The notes beneath the pieces are model-generated. The model saw nothing but the letters and a program-made list of their open reading frames with translations, was not told the DNA's origin and did not search any database. Positions 20,703-33,560 of a DNA stretch of 64,000 nt are shown here, piece after piece. Numbering within the stretch: position 1 is the first letter of the stretch; each line of letters begins with the position of its first letter. Source of the stretch: Perca fluviatilis (Eukaryota; Chordata; Actinopteri; Perciformes; Percidae); NCBI RefSeq assembly GCF_010015445.1, contig NC_053116.1:5407568-5471567 (forward strand), in the 5' to 3' direction. The translations under genes and the position numbers were made by a program.

Positions 20703-21966
20703 AACCCTTGTGTTGTCTTCCATTGGACCGTGCACCTGTCATCCTCCTGGGTCAAAACTTAAAGGAACACGCCGACTTATTGGGAATTTAGCTTATTCAC
20801 AGTAACCCCCAGAGTAAGACAAGTCGATACATACCCTTCTCATCTCCATGCGTGCTGTAACGCTGTCTGACGGCTCCAGCATTAGCTTAGCCCAGGACAG
20901 ATCCTGCAGGTAACTGGTTCCAACTAGCCTACTGCTCCGAATTGTGACAAAAGTGACAAAATAACACCAACATGTTCCTATTTACATGTTGGGATTTGTA
21001 GAGTCACAGCGTGTACAAAAAACAACGTAACATGAGACACAGCCATCTTCTATCCGTAAACAAACTGGGAACTATATTCTCAGACAGGCTTGCTGCGAGC
21101 ATATCACTCCGCCCAAGTACTATATTCTTCCGCCTGAGAATATAGTTCCCGGTTTGTTTACGGTTAGAAGATGGCTGTGTCTCATGTTACGTTGTTTTGT
21201 GTAACTCTAAAACAACATGTGTAAATAAGGAACTATTGCGTTAATGTTGTCACTTATTCGGAGCAGTAGGATTACTGGAACCATTCACCTGCCTGTTTTG
21301 TTATGGGCTGATGCCGCTGGAGCCGTCAGACAGCTTTACAGCACGCAAGGAGATAAGAAGGGTATGTATCGACTTGTTTAACTCTGGGGGTTACGGTGAA
21401 TAAGCTAAATTCCCAATAAGTTGGCGTGTTCCTTTAAAATCAACACTTTTTCTGACGTTTTTTTCTCTTTTTATGACACTTTTGGCGCTTTTTTCAATGT
21501 TGTTGGCGCTTTTTTTTTTACATTTAGCGCTTCTTCTCCCTACCATGTATAAACACCAGTAATACCAACTTATTACCACTAGTTTTACACTTATTTTTGG
21601 AATTCATGGTCAATAAACCTCATTTATAGGAAATTATACCTTATTCTTGAGTTAAAAAAGCAGAAATTATGAATTATTTCGAATAATATTAAAGGAAGAT
21701 AATCACAGACTGGTATATGTCAACGTTTAGTTAGTATACTGTTTTGAAACATTTAACAAAAAAATTCAAATGCTAAAATATTGAATAAAACACCCAAAAT
21801 CCAATGAAAGTAGAGCTCTGATTTGTTGTACTTGCAAAGTGTGTTGTATGGAATCCTCCATGTTATTTTTGGGTAATTCAAATTGGGTAGTCAAAAAGAA
21901 ACCCATATTTCTGATATAGAAATTTTGAAAACGGGTCAAATTTGACCCAAAGACAACACAAGGGTT
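20703..21966. mobile_element. Inverted-repeat element interrupted by a TTAA element
   Basis: The left end TAACCCTTGTGTTGTCTTCC (about 20702-20721) and right end GACAACACAAGGGTTA (about 21950-21965) are inverted, each adjoining a 'gggtcaaa' block (20750 and 21936). The interior carries 'tttttgacgcttt'-type sequence. The TTAA element at 20763-21433 sits inside its left portion, so this element is older. Confidence 0.75.
20763..21433. mobile_element. TTAA-flanked fold-back element, family C (Kolobok-like)
   Basis: TTAA at 20759-20762 and 21434-21437. Inverted ends AGGAACACGCCGACTTATTG and CAATAAGTTGGCGTGTTCCT match at all but one base, and the arms stay complementary for most of the 671-bp element. 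It is a near-complete fold-back with a short centre near 21100. Confidence 0.88.
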
Positions 21967-23140
21967 AAATAGAACACATGATTAAAATTTCCACCGCGGT
22001 CACATGTTGCAGTCACGTTTAAAATGGCCCGGTGAGGCAGTAAATATCATCGTCATATCTGTCGTTTTGGGAGTCATTGTTGGGTTGTCAGTCTTCCTGT
22101 CACTGTCCGTGGTCTGAGCATCAGCACACTCTTTGATGCTCTGAGACGATCCCTCCCTCTATTAGCTTCTTCCATCTCGCTCAGTTCTTCCATCTATCTA
22201 GTTGTTTCTATCCCTCCCTTTGGCAGGTTTGGCAGTGATTCAGAGAGCCCTGTGGGTTCTGCTAATGCATTTCTCTGGCTGGGTTTTGGATCTAATAAGG
22301 AGGGATTTTACAGACAGGACAGCCTCAGTGGGGCAGCCCATGTTTTCATAATGAGCGAGCAAAGAAAGAGAAAACATGACATCCTAGCAGGGACAGATCT
22401 GGACAGAGACGGAGACAGAGAGAGGGAGACATAAAGGAAAAATAAAGGGACAGTTACAAAAAAGAATGTATTTACTCCTATACTCCTGTATAGAAATGCA
22501 TCATAAGCGCAGAGGTTTTAAAATTTAATAAAACAGCAGCACATTATGACATTAATGTGTGATTAATTAATTAATAGGCAGCAAGTTGAATTGAATTTGG
22601 AGGAAGACATTGTAAAATACACTGTTCTCTGCTGTGAAATGGTGTTGAGGGTAAAATGGAAATGCAAAATCGCCAGGTAGATTGATGCAGGTATTACGAC
22701 TAGTTCGCATAAATGTGGGCATAGCTGCGAAGCAGTCGATCTGAGTTCCAACCCTCACCAATCATAATGATTCATTCAGTTTTTTTCCTTTGCAGGGTGG
22801 CTGTCAGGTGATTAGGCACGTCCAACTGAGAGGACACTTTTTTAATCATGTTCTGTTTAGGATTATGATCAGAGCATTAGATCAAAAGATTTATTCATGC
22901 AAATATGAAACTTCGAGCAATTAAAAAAAGAGAACGGGGCAACACATTTACATACACACAAGAAACCAGGTTACTGTGAGAAATCATGTTGCAACAGGAA
23001 AACAGAGAATGGTTTACATGCAGATCATAGCGAATCAGTGGAAAAGAGGAATGTCAATGTGTTACAATAAGGCTGCACTGCATGCAGACATGACATATGC
23101 TGTTGGGTTTCTGGTCTGCTGAGGGAACACATTGAAACCA
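21967..23140. other. Spacer, mostly single-copy-looking
   Basis: Short frames at 22252-22434 and 22563-22761 show no family motif. No gene called. Confidence 0.4.
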
Positions 23141-23144
23141 TTAA

Positions 23145-24014
23145 AGTGATGGTTCGGAGAAATTTCACCCTAGGGTCCTTTGCACCATGACCTCAAGCCA
23201 AACACTCCCCCAGAAGCTTTTTTCAGCTGGGTCGAACATTGGGAGCGTTAGCGTAGAGTAGCGTTATCAGCTGAATAGCTTAGCGCAGGGGCTAATGGAT
23301 CCGAAGTGTCTCTTAACATTACCCCACTAATAATGCCCAAAATGATACCAAACGTCTACAGTAGTACAAATAGGTTATGCACTCATAAAACGATGGATTG
23401 TAAAGTTTGTAAGTACACCAGAAGTGTATGTAAATAACACTTGCCTGCTGGCTTCGGCTCTCTGCTGCTGCTGTTACTACCGGGCAGTAAGAGTGCTTAG
23501 GGACGTCTACAAATTACAACACCGAAAAGAGATGCAACAAAAATATTTTTTAATTTAACTTATTTTTTTAAGTAAGTGCTGTAGAATAACTAGCAGGAGA
23601 CAAGTTATAATTGAGGTAAGTTTGGAGACATTACCTTATTTAATCATTAAATTAATAAATATTTTTGTTCGTCTTACAGCAGCAACAACAACAGCAGAGA
23701 GCAGAAGCCAGCAGGCAAGTGTTATTTACATAAACTTCTGGTGTACTTACAAACTTTCCAATCCATCGTTTTATGAGTGCATAACCTATTTGTACTAGTG
23801 TAGACGTTTGGTATCATTTCGGGCATTATTAGTGGGGTAATGTTAAGAGACACTTCGGATCCATTAGCCCCTGCGCTAAGCTATTCAGCTGATAACGCTA
23901 CTCTACGCTAACTCTCCCAATGTTCGACCCAGGTGAAAAAAGCTTCTGGGGGGGTGTTTGGCTCGAGGTCATGGTGCAAAGGACCCTAGGGTGAAATTAC
24001 TCCGAACCATCACT
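23145..24014. mobile_element. TTAA-flanked fold-back element, family D copy 1 (Kolobok-like)
   Basis: TTAA at 23141-23144 and 24015-24018. Ends AGTGATGGTTCGGAGAAATT and its inverse ...CCGAACCATCACT. The arms (about 380 bp each) are complementary almost to the centre, which has an AT-rich core near 23550-23660. No coding frame. Copy 2 is at 53842-54766 and a diverged arm at 37648-37936. Confidence 0.9.
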
Positions 24015-24018
24015 TTAA

Positions 24019-24660
24019 GGGAAATAAAAAACAACTGGGGAACAAGGAGGAAGATTAATACAATGTGAGTTTCTCGTACTGCCGGGAACGCAAGATCACA
24101 CAGAAGCAATGGGTGTAGAGGAGAAGGTGTGGACTGGGGACCAACCACCGGAGGGAAGAAAGGGTGATGAAAGGAGGGAGGGAGGAGAAAGAGGGAAGGA
24201 GACGCTGACAGAAGCTAAAGCAAAAAAATTGTTACAGGAGAGTAAGAGGCGGGGACAAAAAGTGATGCAAAAGAATGAAAGGAGTCGGAAAGGGGAGAGT
24301 TAAAGGAAGGAAATTTATGGGGTGACAGAGATGGGTGGAGGATTCGAAAGACAAATAGAACAGCAAGATGGATAGAAGCAAGGAAGGATGAAAGAAATTG
24401 GGTCTTGAAGAAATACCATTGTTGAAGAAAGTAAGAGGAGGTAGGGGAGACAACAATAATGCCACATTTGTGCCACATCAGAAATGTAATTACAACAACT
24501 TGACTGACAAAAGCTTAGAGCCTTTCAGTTTGAGTACAGAGTGATAATGAATGTACTCATAACTGTAGATAATGTTGTTGTTGCCAAAATGTTGTTACGA
24601 ATTGCTCAAATTACAACAATTGAAGTTAACTAACAGCATTCATTATGGTGATATAGGCTA
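24019..24660. other. Purine-rich spacer
   Basis: From about 24100 to 24450 the plus strand is strongly G/A-biased. This opens long frames on both strands (24109-24303 plus, 24215-24478 minus), which I regard as low-complexity artefacts. Confidence 0.6.
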
Positions 24661-24744
24661 CCTTAGTGCTGGGCAGTATTAATTTCCCATATGATCGTGG
24701 ACAGCACTGTGGCCAAAGTAATCTGCAAGTAAATTGAGAACGGG

Positions 24745-24920
24745 ACCCCTGTTAACTGCGTACCATTCTCACCCACGGTAGCAGTAGTACCTTTATCACA
24801 CACTTCAACTTGTTCTGGGAGATGCCCAACCTGCTGAAGCGTGATGGTCTCCACCCAAACCGACACGGAGCCAGGATGCTATCTGACAACATAACGACCA
24901 CACTGAAAGGCAAGTATTGA
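24745..24920 (+). pseudogene. LINE ORF1 C-terminus, SGNH-type esterase remnant
   Basis: The frame ending at the TGA 24918-24920 reads FWEMPNLLKRDGLHPNRHGA and then a helix. DGLHPN carries the Asp and His of the block V motif of SGNH hydrolases, known from ORF1 of CR1/L2-type LINEs. The catalytic Ser and Gly blocks would be upstream and are missing because the element is truncated. It ends 63 bases before the ORF2 ATG at 24984, as expected of tandem LINE ORFs. Confidence 0.7.
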
Positions 24921-24983
24921 CATTATGTTGAAAATATCACAGACTCATGCCCCCCAGGCATTGATCCTGATAGCACTATACAA

Positions 24984-27900
24984 GTGGATGAATCTGAAAA
25001 TGTTTTCTGCAAGATAACATGTAGTACTAGTACTATTCCAGTAACATGTAGTACTAGTACTATTCCTATTATAATCAACAACAGACCACACAAAGTGGTG
25101 AATAGAGGGGCAATACTTAACAACCTAATTGGAATTAAAACTACCACTGCAATGATAAAAAAGGATAGGAAAATTAGATGTGGATTACTAAATATCAGAT
25201 CTCTGTCTTCTAAAGCAGTACTAGTAAATGAATTGATATCTGATAATCAAATTGATCTATTCTGTCTTACTGAAACCTGGCTGGGCCATGAAGAATATGT
25301 TAGTCTAAATGAAGCGACTCCTCCCAGTCATATTAATACTCAAATTCCTAGAGGCTCCGGCCGAGGAGGGGGAGTTGCAGCCATATTTGATTCAAGCCTG
25401 TTAATTAACCCTAAACCCAAACTGAATTATAACTCTTTTGAAAGCCTTGTTCTTAATCTTCAACATCCAACACGGAAATCAGAACAGCCAATTATATTTG
25501 TTGTTGTCTACCGAGCTCCAGGTCCGTATTCTGAATTTTTATCTGAATTCTCAGAGTTTTTATCATGTGTAGTCCTTAAATTAGACAAAATACTTATTGT
25601 AGGTGATTTTAATATCCATGTGGACGTTGACAGCAATAGCCTTACTACTGCTTTCAACACATTACTGGATTCAATCGGTTTCAGTCAGAGTGTGCACAAG
25701 GCGACGCACTGTTTTAACCACACTCTCGACCTTGTGCTGGCATATGGTATTGAAATTGAGGATTTAATAATATTTCCGCAGAATTTGGTATTATCAGATC
25801 ATTTTTTAATTACTTTTGAATTCTTGCTACCTGACCATACTAAACTAGATAATAGCTTCTACACTAGATGCCTATCTGACAGTGCTATAGCGAAATTTAA
25901 GGAAGATATTACAACAGCATTTGACTCTATGTCATGCCTTAACATAACAGAGGACCTGTATGTTAACCTCAGTCCCTCTCAAATTGATACATTTGTAGAC
26001 GGTGCTACGACTTGCCTACGGACGACCTTAGACTCTGTCGCTCCTCTCAAAAAGAAGACGATGAAGCGAAGGAAAACAGCTCCTTGGTATAACTCTCAAA
26101 CTCGCAAATTAAAACAAATCTCGCGAAACCTCGAAAGTAGGTGGCGCTCCACCAAAGTGGAAGAATCACGCTTGGATTGGCAAGAAAGTCTCAAAACCTA
26201 TAGGAAGGCCCTAAGAAAGGCCAGATCAGACTATTACTCATCACTAATAGAAGAAAATAAGAACAACCCAAGGTTTCTTTTCAGCACTGTAGCCAGGCTG
26301 ACAGACAGTCACTGCTCTACTGAGCCATCTATTCCTCTAGCACTGAGTAGTGATGACTTCATGAGCTTCTTTAATGATAAAATTATAACAATTAGAGACA
26401 AAATTAATCACCTTTTGCCCTTAACTTCTAACAGTTCATCTTTAAATACAGGACCGCTAGAACAAATGACTAGTCCCGACATATACTTAGACTGCTTTTA
26501 TCCTATAGACCTTCAACAATTAATGTTAAAGATATCCTCAGCTAAGCCATCTACCTGTCTCTTGGACCCCATCCCAACGAGGCTACTCAAAGAAGCGTTA
26601 CCCATGGTAAACACTTCACTACTAGATATGATCAATATGTCCTTATTAACAGGTTATGTACCGCAGTCATTTAAAATAGCTGTGATAAAACCTCTTCTGA
26701 AAAAACCGACCCTGGATCCTGAGGTCTTAGCAAACTATAGACCTATATCTAACCTTCCTTTTCTATCCAAGATCCTTGAGAAGGTGGTTGCTAATCAGTT
26801 ATGTGATTTTCTACATAGCAACAGTTTATTTGATGATTTTCAATCAGGATTTTAGAAAGATAATCGTAGCACTTAGCGGAGAACGACACTTCTAACAGCT
26901 GCAGACAAAGGACTTGTCTCCATACTTGTTTTATTAGATCTTAGTGCTGCATTTGACACTATTGACCATACAATCCTGTTACACAGATTAGAACACTTAG
27001 TCGGAATTAAAGGAATTGCACTTAGCTGGTTTAAGTCTTATTTCTCTGAGCGATCCCAATTTGTTAACATTAACGATAAACCCTCCAAGCACGCAAACCG
27101 AGTTAGCTGGCGTTCCTCAAGGCTCAGTGCTTGGACCAATTCTATTTTCCTTATATATGCTTCCTCTAGGCCATACTATTAGGAAACACTCAATTAACTA
27201 TCACTGTTACGCGAGCGATACCCAATTATATCTGTCAATTAAGCCAGATGAAAGTGGTCAGTTAGCAAGACTTCAAACGTTTATTGAGGATATAAAATGC
27301 TGGATGACCCACAACTTCCTGATGTTAAACTCAGACAAAACGGAAGTTATTGTGATAGGACCAACGCACGCCGAACTTCGTTTCCGAAGATATAGCTACT
27401 CTGGATGGTATCGCCCTGGCCTCCAGCACTGCTGTCAGAAATTTGGGAGTTATTTTTGATCAGGATTTATCCTTCAACGCCCACTTAAAACAAACCTCAA
27501 GAATAGCCTTTTTCCATCTTCGTAACATTGCCAAAATTAGGAATATCCTGTCTCAAAACGATGCTGAAAAACTAGTCCATGCATTCGTTACTTCTAGACT
27601 AGATTACTGCAATTCCTTATTATCAGGTTGCCCAAATAAGTCCCTTAAGACGCTCCAGCTGATCCAGAATGCTGCAGCACGTGTTCTGACGAGAACTAAG
27701 AGAAGAGATCATATTTCTCCTGTATTAGCTTCTCTGCATTGGCTTTCTGTGAAATCTAGGATCGAATTTAAAATCCTCCTCCTGACTTACAAAGCTCTAA
27801 ATGGTCAAGCACCATCATACCTAGAAGAGCTCTTAGTACCTTATTGTCCCACTAGAGCACTGCGCTCCCGGAATGCGGGGCTACTTGTGGTTCCTAGAGT

Positions 27901-28048
27901 CTCTGGAAGTAGACTGGGGGCCAGAGCCTTCAGCTATCAGGCTCCGCTTCTGTGGAACCAGCTCCCAGTCTGGGTTCGAGGGGCAGACACCGTCGCCTCA
28001 TTTAAGAGTAAACTGAAAACCCTCCTCTTTGACAAAGCTTATAGTTAG
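24984..28048 (+). pseudogene. LINE ORF2: endonuclease and reverse transcriptase, inactivated
   Basis: The first 623 codons (24984-26855) are open. The endonuclease shows the metal-binding Asn in LLNIRSL (residue 70), Glu in LTETW (97), GDFNIHVD (207) and SDH (271-273). The reverse transcriptase starts with [19 protein letters not shown] (about residues 580-600). Two amber stops follow at 26853-26855 and 26874-26876. Motif A LLDLSAAFDTIDH is intact near 26935. Frame changes occur near 27070 and 27385-27440. [11 protein letters not shown] is intact, but the catalytic YADD reads YASD near 27205, so the first palm Asp is replaced by Ser. The C-terminal part (27443-28048) is open. The protein would nick DNA and prime reverse transcription in the nucleus; this copy cannot. 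Confidence 0.85.
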
Positions 28049-28925
28049 GGAGTGAGGAGTCGCAGCGTCCACCTAACCCGGCCAATCTGCTTCTCCTCGT
28101 AGTCAACAGTTTTATATACTGTATAATTAATAATATAGCAAGAGTAGAGGGAGGCAAGCCAGTACAGCCCGATCCGGTTGGGGAGAGTTCTAGCCCGACC
28201 AGGCACCTCTCTTTAACCTGCCTCTCTTAGTTATGCTATTACAATTCTAGACTGCAGGGGAGGCTGTTTTCTTCCTATGACACACTGAGCTGCTCTCTCA
28301 TCTCTACTTGTTACTTTTGTATGCATCCTGTCCCAGAATTGCTTGTTACTAATCTAGCTCTGGGGAGTTTACTCCCCGGAGTCCTTATGTTTCTTCTTCG
28401 CAGAGCTATGCTCTGCAATTCTCTGCAATTCCCGGCTGCGTCCTGCTGCGTCCTGCTGCATCCTGCTGCCATCCGCGCACCACCCCATGCTCTGCAGCGC
28501 CACGCTACATCCCGCAACGCTGTTGTGGATGTTCCTATGCACAGAGTAGTCTGGATCCGTATAGGGGACTGCACTACTCAGTATGACACGATGTGCCCTG
28601 CTATGACATGAACTTCCACGATAACCTTTGAAGTCACTGTGACCTCTAATGTGACTACTATCGCCACTGTTCATCACACCCCCAACCGGCCCGTCAGACA
28701 CCGCCTACCAAGAGTCTGGGTCTGCCGAGGTTTCTTCCTAAAAGGGAGTTTTTCCTTGCCACTGTCGCGATAGCCACCGCTAATGCTTGCTCTTGATGGA
28801 ATTACTGTAATTGTTGGGGTTTTGGAAATTATAGAGTGTGATCTAGACCTACTCTATCTGTAAAGTGTCTCGAGATAACTTTTGTTATGATTTGATACTA
28901 TAAATAAATTGAATTGAATTGAATT

Positions 28926-29394
28926 GACACGATTAATAACCCACAACTAACTCTGTTTTTAACAGGACAAAAGAATATAGCACACAAAAATTTGTAACAT
29001 AAACAATTTGTAACATTAATAATGGTACATTTACAAATGTACACGTCGAACGGCATGCTGGGTAACATTATAGCTGCTAGCTAGCCAGGTAGCACAGTTA
29101 AACTGGGAGAAGCTCCATTTGCACATTCACGAACAGAGAAGAATGATAGAGGATGAAGAAAGACCAGGGATACACCAGAATGTGTACTCAAGAGAGAAGC
29201 TGTCTGCTGTTCCAAAGTTTTTTGTCTAAAAAAAAATCCAACATAATTAGCTACTGTTGTTGCCGGTCGCGCTAACGTTACTCTCGGCCATGCTAAATGT
29301 TACTCGGCCGTGCTAACATTGAAGACATGTTACCTCAAGCATTCAGCGGAACAACATTATGAACATAATAACAATCCACATATGGTCCCACTAC
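28926..29394. other. Spacer
   Basis: AT-rich with GCTAGC-type motifs. No gene or boundary recognised. Confidence 0.4.
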
Positions 29395-29720
29395 CAGTGA
29401 TGCCAGTAACGCCTTACTTACGCGTTACTTAGTAACGAGTTACTCTAATCTGACCACTTTTTTCAGTAACGAGTAATCGAACGCATTACTATTTCCAAAC
29501 CAGTAATCAGATTAAAGTTACTCATCCAAGTCACTTTGCGTTAGTATTTTTGTCATTTTCCTTAGTAAAAATATATATTTTAGCTTTCTTCTTGCGTCTC
29601 GGGGAGTGCAGTCACGTATGCGACAAGTCACGTTTTCAGCATGAGGACAGTTCACGTGTACCACGCAGCGACACAAACGTAAATGCAACTAGGACTGCAG
29701 TTGAAAATAAGCCGACTGGC
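29395..29720. mobile_element. hAT-type terminal fragment
   Basis: It begins CAGTGATGCCAGTAACGC and continues with GTTACT/AGTAAC-rich subterminal sequence typical of fish hATs. No opposite end with the inverse was found, so only one terminus is claimed. Confidence 0.5.
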
Positions 29721-31228
29721 TAACACTTGCGCATTTACAGAAATGTTGATTAATGTGCATTGTCCTAATCAAATAAATAACTAACTAACTTTCTTTCTTG
29801 CCTCAGCGAAATACTTCTGCCAAACTACTAACGTTACCCAAACAACACCGAAGCAAGCTGACAGCAGAGCTACATTCAGTCGCCCACTTTTTGCCACGTT
29901 GCCTGTGGCCAAGATATTTTATCCAACTATCTTACAACTATTTTGTTTTGAAAAGGAAGCAATGTTAAATTTGTTGGTATGTGTATTTATTTGATTTAAG
30001 TTTATTTCACTATTTAGAAGTTTGCACAATAAAAATAGTTTAGATTCTTTAACTGTTACATGCATTCCCCTTCATATAACGTTATTGCATAATGTTGTGG
30101 AGCCAAGCAAACCCTTTAGTAATCAAAGCTTTTAGTAAACATGATGATGTAGAAATGTTATTTTATATTCTATGTACTCCTGACAGTAGATTAAGCCATT
30201 ATAAACTTATATAAGGCAACAACAGTGTGGAGTGTTGTAATGTAACGAATTATAAATACTTTAAACTGTACTGTTAATGTACTTAAGTAAAATTTCTACG
30301 TATCTGTACATTACTTCGTTATTCATATTTCTGGAAACTTTCAATTATACTCAACTACATATCCTTAATAAAATGCCAGAGCTCCATTTTGCACTGTCTG
30401 CGGATGTGTGAGAACCGTATTGTCACCTGTTATAATATGTCCATGACTCTAACTGACATCTGAAATTAAAATATGACCACCAGCCGGTTCGGGAAATCTC
30501 CCGAACATCCCGATTGCCAGTCCGCCCCTGATGGGGTGGTGATGAAGATAACGTAACACACCTGTGGCCATATTTGCTAGAAATGTTTTCGTACGTTGGA
30601 GTGAAAGATTCTTCCTCACACAAAAGAACATTCTGTTTCTGTTTTTCTCTTTGTTGATGTCAGATCTCTCAAAATATGCAGTGTTAAGAAGGTGTGGAAA
30701 CCCTGAACATTATGCTTTACTATAAGGAAACCACAATAAAGTTCATAATCAAAGTAAATTTTACGTAAACTTACTTGAAAAGTACTAGTAAGTAATTACT
30801 TTAACTTCTACCAAAGTCATTTTCTGTTAGATATTTGTACTTTTACTCAAGTATTGCTTTCAAGTAAATTATAAAAGACTGCTCCTGTGGTAGACAAAGG
30901 AAGAGTGTAATGACAAAGGTCTTTCCAAGGGTAGGATAGGAGGAGGAGATAGGAAATGTGGGAAAACAGTGTAAAATACCAACAATTAAAGTTTTTGCCA
31001 ACTGAAAGAGGATTTAATCCCTTAGAGTTATTGTTTATATCCTGTCAGGTTCCATACTGAGTCCACTGAAATTGTTATTTAAAGTTGAGCCCAATTTACA
31101 ATCACTGTCAACACATTCTCACTCCCACTGAAGTGCAAAAAAAAGGCATTGGGTCACGGTTCCATGTGTTTAGTGCGTTAAAGCACGAGCTGTTCTGCAG
31201 CCTTTGCAGACTGCTGAAACACCTCCTA
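29721..31228. repeat. Diverged transposon remnants and spacer
   Basis: Segments at 30235-30370 and 30740-30885 ('aatgtacttaagtaaaatttct', 'tacttttactcaagtattgc') are typical subterminal parts of fish hAT elements, roughly inverted to each other. They suggest a degraded element around 30235-30885. The rest is AT-rich. Confidence 0.45.
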
Positions 31229-31603
31229 CAGCGCCGGCCCGAGCCTTTTGGGGGCCCTAAGCAGAATTTGATTTGGGTGCCCCCCCCTCCCACCACGCAG
31301 AGTCACCTGTGCTTGACGATTATTGACACAAATGTCACGCTATAAAGTTACATTATAAATTAATACAGTGAGGTTATGTATTAATACAGTGACAGAGTTT
31401 GAACTACTGTCCCCCTGGGCACAGATGCATAAGGTCCCTCCCCCCCTACTCTATTTGTGCAAAAGTGGGTGCAAACCATGAGGGGGGGTCTGGGGGAAGG
31501 TTTTGAATGTGATAGATGTGATTTCCTGTATTCTGGTGCATTTTTGGGATGGTCAGCTTGCCTAAATTTGTTCAGATTCATAGCCTTTTACTTTTTGACT
31601 TAA

Positions 31604-33560
31604 AGGGGTGATAGAATGATTATATAGGGTATTTCACACTGTTCCTTATGGTCTCCTAATGGGGTATGTAACATTGGTTGGGCTTAAAATGGCCTGGTTG
31701 ATATTTTATTGCCCCTTATGCATCCCTGTGTTTTGGCCCTATTTGTAACAAGAGCTTTTCTTCCAAATATGGCATGCTCATGAATATTTAGATGAGCTGC
31801 GCGCTGATTGGTTGAGCGACTTGCCATATGCACACATTAGAGATGTGCGCTGATTGTTTGAGCGAATCCCCAATACACACACATTAGAGAAGCGAAAGAA
31901 TCTCATATTCCAGACACTGCAATGTTTCCTTACCAAATTCACTTCTGAGACTTTTTTATGTGAGAAATCAACTATATAAAGCTCAAATATGGGCCGTTTT
32001 ACGAAAATTGATGGCTAATTGCAAATTTGGTAAGACTGTGTGTCGGAGTTAAGCGGCGGTGCTACTGCCTCGCCCCCCGGCCTGCTGTGAGCTCGATTGC
32101 GCTCCGTTACGGCTAGCAGCCCTGACAGAGCTCCAGGACCTGTGACTCCCCTCTTCCTGCTAACTAAATTGCCCGTTGTGTGAGATTGAGAGCGAGGTCA
32201 GCGAGCTTGTTACACCAGCAATCTCTTACACACGTCACACCACTTATACAACATCTAACTAAATGTCTTATAAAGCTAACAACGGTGTCCGATTTCAAGT
32301 TAATGAATATTTGTGAAGATTAGCTAGGGGTTTCGTCAGCTGCGACTGTCCCTTCAATCCTAGCTGTGTGTAGCTAGCTACACATCACGGATAGTTAGCT
32401 TCATTTTTGGCCTAATTCGAGTATATTTACAGTTTGAATTTCGTCACGCCAGTTATACAACATCTAACTAAATGTCTTATAAAGCTAACAACGGTGTCCG
32501 ATTTCAAGTTAATGAATATTTGTGAAGACTAGGTGTTTCGTCAGCTGTGACTGTCCCTTCAATCCTAGCTGTGTGTAGCTAGCTATAAATCACGGATAGT
32601 TGGCTTCATTTTCGGCCTAATTCGAGTATATTTACAGTTTGAATTCCGTCACGCCACTTATACAGCATCTAACTAAATGTCTTATAAAGCTAACAACGGT
32701 ATCCGATTTCAAGTTAATGAATTTTTGTGAATTCCAGAGGAATTCTAAGAGGAGGCTAGCTAGCTCCATCCCATCCAGCCGCAGGCGTGTATTTCACCGA
32801 TCGTTTGTTTAAATAACTCAACACATTATAATTACACACATTATAAGATTAACTGGAACCTGTGGTAAGAGATTGCTGGCGTAACAATCTCGCTGACCGC
32901 GCTCTCACTCACACACACCTGGCACTAGAAAGAGGGGAACTGCAGGCCCTGGAGCTCTGTCAGAGCAGCTGCGTTTGGTAGTAGTCCATTAGCCCACAAA
33001 ACGGTGACTTTGCGCGGGTATGAAGTGCCGTGGGTTGCCAGCCGTAACGGAGCTCAATCGAGCTCACAGCAGGCCGAGGTCTGTGAAGGAAGGCAGGCGA
33101 GGCAGCAACACAGGCAGCACCGCTGCTGAAGTCCGACACACAGTCGGACAAAATTTGCAATTAGACATAAAATTTTGTAAAACGGCCCATATTTGAGCTT
33201 TACATAGTTGATTTCTCGCATAAAAAGGTTTCAGCAGTGAATTATGTAATGGAATAGCAGAGATCTGCGTGACCTAGATTCAGAAGACTACCTGATCTCA
33301 GGTCAGTTGTGTAGCCTATGTAAATGTTGGGGCGTGACTGTTCTCTTAATACACCCACGGCTGTGACAAAGGTTCCGGATTTTGAGATGCTTACGTAAGC
33401 AACTAGCTTTGTTGAGATTCGCCTGTTTTCAAAATATGAGATTTTCATAGTAAAGGGGTGTCAATGGGATTTTGAGCTTATATGTATGTCCTATTTACCC
33501 ACCGAACTGTCGTTATTCAACTATGACAGGGTAAAATCGGTTTTGCATTCTATCACCCCT
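31604..33560. mobile_element. TTAA-flanked element, family B copy 2 (Kolobok-like)
   Basis: TTAA at 31600-31603 and 33561-33564. Ends AGGGGTGATAGAATGATTAT and GCATTCTATCACCCCT are inverted. Inside, a unit of about 206 bp is repeated three times (32230-32750), and subterminal blocks are themselves inverted (31968-32010 against 33170-33230). It carries the uninterrupted target of the hAT found in copy 1. Confidence 0.87.
32230..32750. repeat. About 206-bp tandem repeat, three copies
   Basis: Anchor 'gtgtccgatttcaagttaatgaat' starts at 32285, 32493 and, as 'gtatccg', 32698. Each unit also holds 'gagtatatttacagtttgaatt' and a TAGCTAGCTA stretch. Confidence 0.88.

Larger units (their letters stand above)
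24670..28925 (+). mobile_element. Nearly full-length CR1/L2-clade LINE
   Basis: Order: ORF1 C-terminus with esterase motif (about 24745-24920), ORF2 endonuclease (24984 onward), reverse transcriptase (about 26690-27450), C-terminal region to 28048, a long 3' UTR (28049-28880) and a tail of ATTGA repeats (about 28900-28925). The 3' UTR contains 'gtgatctagacctactctatctgtaaagtgtctcgag', which recurs inverted at 48775-49130. The 5' end appears truncated within ORF1 near 24670. Coding capacity is lost. Confidence 0.85.

Noticed and set aside
24109..24478. Charged ORF (plus) and Phe/Ser/Leu-rich ORFs (minus)
   Set aside because: Artefact of strand-biased purine-rich sequence.
32230..32750. CRISPR-like array
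   Set aside because: Three 206-bp units, diverged and without spacers, inside a eukaryotic transposon; this is tandem duplication.
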